From: Methanotrichaceae archaeon
Lineage (GTDB): Archaea > Halobacteriota > Methanosarcinia > Methanotrichales > Methanotrichaceae
Reading direction: 5' to 3'
NCBI GenBank assembly: GCA_013329455.1
Contig: DUKF01000129.1
Coordinates: 482 to 11,806, forward strand
Length of the DNA stretch: 11,325 nt
The position numbers and the translations under genes were made by a program. The notes beneath the pieces were generated by a model. It worked only from the letters and a program-made list of their open reading frames with translations, was not told where the DNA came from and made no database searches. Below, piece after piece: positions 6,161 through 11,325 of this stretch (its first letter is position 1; every line of letters starts with the position of its first letter).

Positions 6161-7354
6161 CTACAGTGCCAATTTATGGCCCTTCTCAAGCTGCTGAATC
6201 TGTTCTTCGCCTTTGGCGGCCAGTTCCTTGAACTGATTGATAGTATCCCGCATTTTGGGCAGAGCTTCCTGCTTATAGGTGCTGATGGAGTCCAGCGCCT
6301 CCATGACATCGGCAAAGGCAGTCTTCATCCCCTCGACGGAGATATTGGCTTCTATTGATCGTTTCTGGATTTCCGCCCCTTGATCCTTCAGCATTCGCGA
6401 GGTGTTGATGATGATATCATTTGTGGTCTCATTGAGCATTTCAATCTTCTTCAGGACAATCTTCTGGTGATAGAGAGCGCCGGCAACCGTCACTGAGGTT
6501 CGCAAAGCTGAAATTGTCACAGTTTGGGCCCTTTCTACCCCACGCATCAGCTCCTTATTATTTCTGATAACAACCTCCATCGCCATTACGCCCTGCTGAT
6601 TGACGGTGACCATCTGCTGCATATCCATAACCCGCTGCCGCAGCGGAAAGAGGCCTTCTTCAGCGACAAATCTGACTTTTTCCGGGTCTTCGTTCCTGGC
6701 TCTGGCCGCTTCTATCTGCATCTCGATCGATCTGTCCATCAGGATGCCGAGCTGGATCTCTTTCATCAGCTTCTTGGTCAAACTGCGCAGTGCCTGCTGC
6801 TCGATCTCCAGAGTAGTGTTATCGTTTTTCAGGATTGTCTTGCCTCTGTCTAGAGAAAGGATGATATCCGCAATAGCCGAATCTGCCTTCTGGTATCTGG
6901 CAAAATAGGCCCTGACCGGATCGAACACCTTGCCGAGAATGCCCGTCTTGGCGAAATCAATCAGGCTGGGGTCCAGGTCTTTTAGCTCCCGGTTCAAATC
7001 CATCAAGCCTTTTGCCACAACGCCGCCTTCATCGCCGTCTCTGGCTAGGCTTCCGACTGTCACCTGCAACAAAGAGTTTTTGGCGGCCGAGCTCCTCATC
7101 GACTCGCCCCCAAAGGACTCAATCGACCGGAGGATATACTTCTTTTTGGCAAACTCATCGATATCCAGGGCCAGAATTTGCGCAACGTTGCTCTCCGCTA
7201 AAACCTGAAGCGAGGCTACTTCCTCAGGTACCGGCTTGACCTGCTCCAGTACCTCTTTCTTGATCGCCGCTTCATTGGGAACCTCCATGGTGAAAGGTTC
7301 CTGGACCCGGTCTTTAATCGCCGCCTCATCGGGCACTTTCATTGTGAAAGCCAT
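6161..7354 (-). CDS. TelA-family protein (toxic anion/tellurite resistance family)
   Basis: The protein has 397 residues, typical of the TelA family (Bacillus YaaN/YceH, KlaA of plasmid RK2), and is mostly long amphipathic helices. Family hallmarks by eye include the DLNRELKDLDPSLIDF stretch, a helical section ending LGILMDRSIEMQIEAARAR, and the LFPLRQRVMDMQQMVTVNQQG region with its MRGVERAQTVTISALRTSV continuation. No signal peptide or membrane segment is seen, so it is probably cytosolic. The biochemical role of TelA is unknown; the family belongs to stress and tellurite-response loci in bacteria. Residues 3-20 and 21-38 are a tandem duplication of an 18-residue motif beginning FTM[K/E]VP. 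The start ATG is supported by AGGAGAGG 5 nt upstream. It is the last gene of an operon, 17 nt after the VWA gene. Richer in A+T than sepS-rpiA-mtnA, which suggests transfer. Confidence 0.88.
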   Translation of the reverse strand: MAFTMKVPDEAAIKDRVQEPFTMEVPNEAAIKKEVLEQVKPVPEEVASLQVLAESNVAQILALDIDEFAKKKYILRSIESFGGESMRSSAAKNSLLQVTVGSLARDGDEGGVVAKGLMDLNRELKDLDPSLIDFAKTGILGKVFDPVRAYFARYQKADSAIADIILSLDRGKTILKNDNTTLEIEQQALRSLTKKLMKEIQLGILMDRSIEMQIEAARARNEDPEKVRFVAEEGLFPLRQRVMDMQQMVTVNQQGVMAMEVVIRNNKELMRGVERAQTVTISALRTSVTVAGALYHQKIVLKKIEMLNETTNDIIINTSRMLKDQGAEIQKRSIEANISVEGMKTAFADVMEALDSISTYKQEALPKMRDTINQFKELAAKGEEQIQQLEKGHKLAL

Positions 7355-7359
7355 CCCAG

Positions 7360-7367
7360 CCTCTCCT
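7360..7367 (-). promoter_or_regulatory. Shine-Dalgarno site of the telA-like gene
   Basis: On the minus strand AGGAGAGG ends 5 nt before the ATG at 7354 and lies in the 17-nt gap after the VWA gene stop. Confidence 0.7.
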
Positions 7368-7371
7368 GTAT

Positions 7372-9066
7372 CTACAGCTCAGCATTGAACAGGTTGCGCA
7401 GCTTGTAAACAACGTTTTCGGTATCGGCGTTAATACAGGCACCCTCAGTTCGGATGGAGATCTCCTCCAGGGCATCGATGTCCGCATTGTAGCCAATTGT
7501 GTATATGGGTATTCCAAACTCATCCATTATGGGTATGATGTGTTTCAGCGAGTGGCCTCTATTGTCCTTGCCGTCGCTGAGAACGAAAATCCTCGGTTTC
7601 AGGTTGGGATCTTTATTGGGGCCTGCAGCCTTCTGCTCTATGAGCATATTCATGGCGACAGCAATCGCATCAAAGGTTGCTGTGCTGCCGCCGGCCTGCA
7701 GATCATAAACCGCTCCGGCAAACTGAGGCCTCTGGTCCAGATCGAATTTGGCGATCGGCAGATCGATATTGACATCGTTGGAATACGATACCAGGCCGAT
7801 CAGATTGTTCCCGCCGATATATTTCTGGCCCTCGAGCAGCGAACGCTTTAAGTTATTCAGCGGTTCACCGTCCATACTGCCGGAGACATCGGCCACAAAT
7901 ACCGCGCAAATGGGTTTGGCGTTTTTCACATCTTTCCAGAGTCTTTGGGACTGGATGATCTCATCGCCCCTGACCGGTCCGGTTCCAGATTTGTATTCGT
8001 CAAGGCCGTTAAATCCATTTTCGGTGGCAAGGGCCTGATACTTCTCCTGCTGGGTGAACTCGACAAACTCGTTCAGGATTTGCCTTTTCTCTTCTGACAG
8101 CTCGCCGATTGCATACATCGGGTTGTCATGTCTGAACCCAAAGGGAGTAAACTCGTAGTGCCTGATCTTCGGTTCATTCATATAGGTCTGGTATTCCAGG
8201 ACGAAGCCCTCCAGAAGACCTGATTTGGCAGCTTCCCTCATCTGCAGAGTGGTATAGCAGACCACGGGAATATTGGGCTGGAAGCTCTCAAATCCTGATG
8301 CTGCTCTGTCGCTCAATAAGTCGCTGCTGTCAAAGGCGTATAAAGCCGAGATCAGGAAGTTTAGCCCGGTAGAGCTTGCAAAGGGATTGGTGTAGCCCAT
8401 ATCCAACTCGTCGTTCGCGACAGCATCTACAATTGTCTTGGTATTGATTGCCCCATATTTGTTTACAAGCTCGTCTTTTTTGGTCTTGGTGAGCAGTATC
8501 CCGGCTACATTGCCAGCAAGCTTCTTCTCCACCAGCTCGGCTTTAATCCCTTGGGAGATGATAATCTCGCCCCAGAGCTCATTCGACGGCGTATAGGCAT
8601 CCGGCCGAGACTTCCCGGAAGTAATATAATCAGCGGCTTCCCCGGAGGGGATTCCTCTGAGCCTTACCGATACCTGCTTGCCATCAATCTTTATTCTCGC
8701 GTCGTTGAAGTCTTGGGCCACCTTTGTCAGCCAGCCGTCGGTGCCGCTTCCGGCTTTCTCCGTCGAGGAGAATATCTCGATATAGTTGGATGTGGTCTCT
8801 CTAACCTGAGGCGGATAACTGGAGATATCGGGCAAGGTGTCCTTCAGGTTTTCGGGAGTAATGTCGACCGGGATTGGATGAGGCGTGCCTGGATTGTTCA
8901 CATTGATGTCTTCGATGATATCCTCCAGCTTTTCAACCGCATCGCGTTCATCTAGATCATCGGGATCCCCGGTTAAAGTAGTAATTCCCAGGTATACTAA
9001 AAGAAATACTGCAACCGCCGCCCCAACTATCCTCAAAATTACTTTTTTATCGCTATTGTTCGGCAT
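7372..9066 (-). CDS. Membrane-anchored substrate-binding and VWA (von Willebrand factor A) domain protein
   Basis: The protein has 564 residues. One N-terminal membrane helix (about 9-31) probably anchors it with the rest outside the cell. Residues about 90-350 look like a type 2 periplasmic-binding-protein fold: EIFSSTEKAGSGTDGWL, then IPSGEAADYITSGKSRPDAYTP, a GYTNPFASSTGL segment near 224-235, and VVCYTTLQMREAA. Residues about 385-564 form a VWA domain with a complete metal site: D393-x-S395-x-S397, T462 in GGSTAT, and D498 in VLSDGKDN. The combination of a ligand-binding and an adhesion/complex-forming domain suggests an external sensor or assembly factor (inference). The ligand is unknown. 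The neighbours xpaC-like (15-nt gap) and telA-like (17-nt gap) indicate a single operon. GAGGGGGTG sits 8 nt before the ATG. A+T-rich codons again differ from the housekeeping genes. Confidence 0.88.
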   Translation of the reverse strand: MPNNSDKKVILRIVGAAVAVFLLVYLGITTLTGDPDDLDERDAVEKLEDIIEDINVNNPGTPHPIPVDITPENLKDTLPDISSYPPQVRETTSNYIEIFSSTEKAGSGTDGWLTKVAQDFNDARIKIDGKQVSVRLRGIPSGEAADYITSGKSRPDAYTPSNELWGEIIISQGIKAELVEKKLAGNVAGILLTKTKKDELVNKYGAINTKTIVDAVANDELDMGYTNPFASSTGLNFLISALYAFDSSDLLSDRAASGFESFQPNIPVVCYTTLQMREAAKSGLLEGFVLEYQTYMNEPKIRHYEFTPFGFRHDNPMYAIGELSEEKRQILNEFVEFTQQEKYQALATENGFNGLDEYKSGTGPVRGDEIIQSQRLWKDVKNAKPICAVFVADVSGSMDGEPLNNLKRSLLEGQKYIGGNNLIGLVSYSNDVNIDLPIAKFDLDQRPQFAGAVYDLQAGGSTATFDAIAVAMNMLIEQKAAGPNKDPNLKPRIFVLSDGKDNRGHSLKHIIPIMDEFGIPIYTIGYNADIDALEEISIRTEGACINADTENVVYKLRNLFNAEL

Positions 9067-9074
9067 GCTGATGG

Positions 9075-9083
9075 CACCCCCTC
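9075..9083 (-). promoter_or_regulatory. Shine-Dalgarno site of the VWA gene, overlapping the xpaC-like stop
   Basis: GAGGGGGTG on the minus strand overlaps the TGA of the upstream gene and is 8 nt from the ATG at 9066. This favours coupled translation. Confidence 0.65.
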
Positions 9084-9810
9084 AATTCTTATATTCTTTT
9101 GCCTGTTTGATCAGGTTATCTATCTCTCTCATTCCAGCCATCTGCTCCAGCTGGCCGCTCTCCACGCTGTTCAGGCCTGAGATCTCCAGCAACAACTTAT
9201 CAAGCTTCAGCAGGATCTGCTCATTATCTTCGGTAGCAATTTTTACAAAGGTAATATATTCGTTATAGACTTCAATCTTTTCCTCCATAAATTCCTCCGA
9301 AAAGTCCCCGGACTCGCGTTTCTTTCTGATGAAATTGTAGTCTTCTTCATCGAATGCATTCATTTTATTGAGGGTGCTGCGGATATTCATAAAGAATATT
9401 TTCTCCACCTCAGAGATGACCCCGTCGAATTTCTTGTAGCTCATCTCAGAGGCACTGAAGATCTGCAGAAGGATATCACGGATAATTTTATTCTTATTCT
9501 GCAGCCGCTCAATCTGATCGAGCAGCAGGTCAACGGTTTTTTCGAATGTCTTGAGCTCCCTGTGAGTATTCAGTTTTTCAACATATTCTTCCGCCGTCAT
9601 AATTTTATTGGCTGGAGTTACTCTCTCCGGCTCGGTAAGAAACCTATAATTGCCGTAGATTAACCCGGCGCCGCTCAAGAAGATGAATGCGCTGCCAAAG
9701 GCTGTTGCCAATGCACTGCCCACGACGAACACCTCCGGCAAGACAATTATGTTGGCTGCGGCAATGCCCAAGTTCAGGCCCAACAGTTTAATCTCCTTTT
9801 CTCTGTCCAT
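9082..9810 (-). CDS. XpaC-like membrane protein (5-bromo-4-chloroindolyl phosphate hydrolysis family)
   Basis: A 242-residue protein with two closely spaced hydrophobic helices at about 10-27 and 29-53, followed by GNYRFLTEPERV and a long, charged, helical cytosolic tail (about 70-240). This layout fits the XpaC family, named for an X-phosphate phenotype in Bacillus; its enzymatic role is doubtful. In Bacillus xpaC sits beside a telA homologue, as it does here with one gene between. The protein may tether the TelA partner to the membrane (inference). The start ATG is 12 nt after the end of the broken S-layer-type frame, with only a weak GAGGG upstream. I saw no clear TATA box directly before it, so it may be transcribed from the S-layer promoter. 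The family call rests on layout and neighbours more than on diagnostic residues. Confidence 0.72.
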   Translation of the reverse strand: MDREKEIKLLGLNLGIAAANIIVLPEVFVVGSALATAFGSAFIFLSGAGLIYGNYRFLTEPERVTPANKIMTAEEYVEKLNTHRELKTFEKTVDLLLDQIERLQNKNKIIRDILLQIFSASEMSYKKFDGVISEVEKIFFMNIRSTLNKMNAFDEEDYNFIRKKRESGDFSEEFMEEKIEVYNEYITFVKIATEDNEQILLKLDKLLLEISGLNSVESGQLEQMAGMREIDNLIKQAKEYKN

Positions 9811-9822
9811 GTGCTCTTGCCC

Positions 9823-10521
9823 TCACATTTTCCTGTGTATCCCGTCCTCGGACCCAGGAGGCTTCTTGATCTCGGACGGAAGTTTTTCGAAAACAACTTG
9901 ATCCACGCCATGGCTACCGGGAGCCATGAAGAGCCTATCTGGGCCTGCATCGCATGCCTTTGAGAGGGGACCCAACAAATCCCCATTTACGATATCGTAC
10001 TCCTCGAGGTCGATCGCCCGGATCGCAAGCTCATAGTCCACCTCAAGCTTCAGAGGCGTGCCGGTGGTGAAGGTCACCTCATCATCGCCGTCGATCAGGA
10101 TCTTGCTGAGCTGCTCATCGACCATCGGGTTGGTGTCGTTGGAGTCATCGTACAGGTAAGCCGTCTCGGCAGTTCCCTCGACGTAAGCGGCGAAGTACTC
10201 CTCAGCGAGGAAGCCGATAGTCCAGAACTTGCCCCACTCTTCGAAGCCGAAGTCGTTCTGCTGGGCCACCGTCTCCTAGACGACGCCGCTTGGCTCATCA
10301 AGAGTATCATTGGTAGTAGTCAGGGTGATGCTCTCGGTTCCGATGTTGTCGTCGATGTCGTAGTAGAAACCAGCAAACTGTTGGGGGCCCCAATTGTAGG
10401 CCGCACCATCGACGACCGTGGCAGGACCACGAATCTCCACCTTATCGACTGCGCAAACTGCCAACGCAGGCGCGAGAAGTACCATTAGAGCCGTGAACAT
10501 AACCGCAGCAGTTTTCCTCAT
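9823..10521 (-). pseudogene. Broken and truncated S-layer-type secreted protein (Methanosarcinales S-layer domain)
   Basis: The gene starts at ATG 10521 with GAGGGTG 6 nt upstream. The N-terminal part has a signal peptide (MRKTAAVMFTALMVLLAPALA) followed by VEIRGPATV, YNWGPQQFAGFYYDIDD and IGTESITL, hallmarks of the Methanosarcina S-layer domain. The frame stops at TAG 10276-10278 after 81 residues and continues in the same frame with GFEEWGKFWTIGFLAEEYFAAY, QLSKILIDGDDE, FTTGTPL and YELAIRAIDL, which are the next motifs of the same domain. Comparison with the family (G-x-V-Y-x-T) suggests TAG replaces a Tyr codon. After about 10005 the sequence no longer resembles the family and ends at TGA 9823-9825. 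Full-length S-layer proteins carry two such domains and a C-terminal anchor; here only one, incomplete, remains. If read through, the product would be 232 residues. Expression of either half is possible but unproven. Confidence 0.8.
10276..10278 (-). other. In-frame amber (TAG) codon interrupting the S-layer-type gene
   Basis: GTC TAG GAG lies inside a continuous family match with no frameshift. A single base change from TAC or TAT would create it. TAG is also the terminator of sepS, the VWA gene, the telA-like gene and both small genes, which argues that this codon is a nonsense mutation and not pyrrolysine. Confidence 0.85.
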
Positions 10522-10527
10522 TTCTCC

Positions 10528-10534
10528 CACCCTC
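10528..10534 (-). promoter_or_regulatory. Shine-Dalgarno site of the S-layer-type gene
   Basis: GAGGGTG on the minus strand is 6 nt before ATG 10521. It selects this ATG, which also begins a proper signal peptide, over upstream in-frame starts. Confidence 0.65.
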
Positions 10535-10616
10535 AATTCGCAACCGACCACGACAATATCCAATATCACAACACCAGGACATCTCAGTAATTTGTAACAA
10601 TGTTCTCGATCTTGAC

Positions 10617-10624
10617 TTAAATAA
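10617..10624. promoter_or_regulatory. TATA element between the divergent S-layer-type gene and small genes
   Basis: The sequence is TTAAATAA on the plus strand and TTATTTAA on the minus strand, so it can serve either direction. On the minus strand GCGGGAAA precedes it as a possible BRE, giving a leader of about 75 nt before ATG 10521. On the plus strand it would give about 47 nt before ATG 10695. Confidence 0.45.
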
Positions 10625-10694
10625 TTTCCCGCGATTTTCGTCATGTTAATAGCAGACTGGAAGATCACAGAAGGTCCGTCTACAGCTTGCAGCT

Positions 10695-10856
10695 ATGGAC
10701 TCTGGGAATCTCTCTCAGCGTGGCCAACGGGATTGGTCGTCCAATTTCCAGGATGTTTTAAAAAGACCTGATATCCCTACTCTCAAAAACATCGGCACCG
10801 TGGCCGGGATCGCCATGCGCCAGGTCGCAAATGAATACATATATAATGTATCGTAG
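10695..10856 (+). CDS. Small hypothetical protein, 53 residues
   Basis: An ATG-to-TAG frame whose product begins MDSGNLSQRGQRDW and continues through FQDVLKRPDIPTLKNIGTVA to RQVANEYIYNVS. No membrane helix or signal peptide is seen and I do not recognise the family. The composition looks like a real protein, with balanced residues and a predicted helix in the C-terminal third. The upstream frame holds no other start back to the TAG at 10650. No clear Shine-Dalgarno site precedes the ATG, so leader-dependent translation is uncertain. Its stop codon abuts the GGAAGTGA site of the next gene, and the two may be expressed together. The possibility of a chance frame remains. Confidence 0.45.
   Translation: MDSGNLSQRGQRDWSSNFQDVLKRPDIPTLKNIGTVAGIAMRQVANEYIYNVS
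10840..10847 (+). promoter_or_regulatory. Possible TATA box before the small membrane protein gene
   Basis: TATATAAT is a good TATA match. Its centre is about 26 nt before ATG 10869, so a transcript from it would start at the ATG and exclude the Shine-Dalgarno site. Because the stretch also encodes the end of the preceding small frame (YIYNVS), only one of the two readings may matter. Confidence 0.3.
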
Positions 10857-10863
10857 GAAGTGA
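10856..10863 (+). promoter_or_regulatory. Shine-Dalgarno site of the small membrane protein gene
   Basis: GGAAGTGA is one mismatch from the archaeal GGAGGTGA consensus and is 5 nt before ATG 10869. It prefers that start over GTG 10860, which overlaps it. Confidence 0.65.
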
Positions 10864-10868
10864 TAAAT

Positions 10869-11069
10869 ATGAATTTCTTTGAGTGGACCAACAAAAAAAT
10901 AGGCAAGCTTACATGGATTGACATAGGGCTGACGAAATTAAGCGTTGCTGCTTTTGTGCTGATGATCGCAAAACTCTGGACACCTCTGCTGAGCCTGGAT
11001 TGGTACTGGTACGGGCTGATATTTGTGGTGCTTGCGATAATTCCTCTACGGAATTTCTGGAAAGCCTAG
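10869..11069 (+). CDS. Small two-helix membrane protein, 66 residues
   Basis: The product begins MNFFEWTNKKIGKLTWIDIG and has two hydrophobic segments, about residues 24-40 (LSVAAFVLMIAKLW) and 46-60 (YWYGLIFVVLAIIP), joined by an aromatic turn rich in Trp and Tyr (LLSLDWYWY). It ends RNFWKA with a basic tail, so both ends probably face the cytoplasm. The strong GGAAGTGA at 5 nt and the clear protein-like composition make it a likely real gene. I do not recognise a named family; small proteins of this general type occur in methanogens. It follows the 53-residue frame by 12 nt. No function is suggested by the sequence. Confidence 0.75.
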   Translation: MNFFEWTNKKIGKLTWIDIGLTKLSVAAFVLMIAKLWTPLLSLDWYWYGLIFVVLAIIPLRNFWKA

Positions 11070-11250
11070 ACCTTAGACCTCGCCTTAATTGGCATAAGAA
11101 GGATCCTCAACTGATGGTGGCAGACGAAATTGACGGCTCCGACAGAAGCTCGCCGAGATGAAGCCGACTTGCACGCCTCCGACTCCAGCTGCGAATTCAG
11201 CAAGGAGTTCATAGCGGAGGAGCTGTTTGTTGGCCGAAAAGGAGTGCCAA
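11070..11250. other. Short gene-poor stretch after the small membrane protein
   Basis: No intact gene is supported. One plus-strand frame from about 11120 to 11273 reads EFSKEFIAEELFVGRKG but has at best a TTG start and no ribosome-binding site. It may be a remnant. Confidence 0.4.
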
Positions 11251-11325
11251 ATGGGGCACTGCAAGAGGTTTAACAGCGTGGACGACCTGCTGGCTTCTCT
11301 CGTCAAGTCAAACAGCGCACCCCGC
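11251..11325 (+). CDS. Possible start of a gene running off the window (25 residues seen)
   Basis: ATG 11251 is preceded by AAGGAGTG, with the GGAGTG core 4 nt upstream, a good ribosome-binding site. The frame reads MGHCKRFNSVDDLLASLVKS and stays open to the last base. Too little is present to name a family. Confidence 0.3.
   Translation, partial: MGHCKRFNSVDDLLASLVKSNSAPR

Noticed and set aside
6080..6358. A 92-codon plus-strand frame entering the 3' end of the telA-like gene
   Set aside because: Most of it is antisense to TelA coding sequence. The first 27 codons lie in the convergent gap and have no ribosome-binding site of note.
10276..10278. Pyrrolysine as the meaning of the TAG in the S-layer-type gene
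   Set aside because: TAG ends sepS, the VWA gene, the telA-like gene and both small genes in this window, so it is a common terminator here. The protein is also truncated at its 3' end. Not excluded without a search for pyl genes.

Overview
The window most likely comes from a methanogenic archaeon of the Methanosarcinales, perhaps a Methanothrix (Methanosaeta)-like lineage. The taxonomic call is inference. It rests on three things: an O-phosphoseryl-tRNA synthetase (found in methanogens and close relatives), a broken secreted protein with the S-layer domain typical of Methanosarcinales, and archaeal TATA and GGAGGTGA-type translation signals. Core genes are clearly GC-rich, while the accessory part is visibly richer in A+T.

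Region 1 (1-2567, + strand) is a housekeeping string: the C-terminal half of sepS, then rpiA, then mtnA. The genes are closely spaced, have strong Shine-Dalgarno sites and use TTG starts. RpiA and MtnA are both sugar-phosphate aldose-ketose isomerases.

Region 2 (2577-about 6050, + strand) holds two paralogous pentapeptide-repeat proteins. Each ends in a two-helix module that looks like a potassium-channel pore with a non-canonical selectivity filter. The copies share their 5' ends in an ungapped alignment. They also share a 3' arm, but in copy 2 that arm lies outside the gene: a 42-bp vestige after its stop codon still spells copy 1's C-terminus, with only synonymous differences. The locus therefore looks like a recombination-built cassette family.

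Region 3 (6161-9810, - strand) is a three-gene operon, xpaC-like > substrate-binding/VWA protein > telA-like. The XpaC and TelA families are best known from bacterial tellurite-resistance and stress loci. Composition and family distribution suggest horizontal acquisition. The operon starts 12 nt after a disabled, truncated S-layer-type gene (9823-10521), which has an in-frame TAG where a Tyr is expected. It may be expressed from that gene's old promoter. At least five other frames here end in TAG, so pyrrolysine decoding is unlikely.

Region 4 (10617-11325) has a TATA element that can be read on either strand, then two small + strand genes (a 53-residue soluble protein and a 66-residue membrane protein), and a possible gene start that runs off the end. 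The stretches 3949-4510, 5864-6160 and 11070-11250 hold no convincing intact gene. No tRNA, rRNA, CRISPR array or complete insertion sequence was seen.
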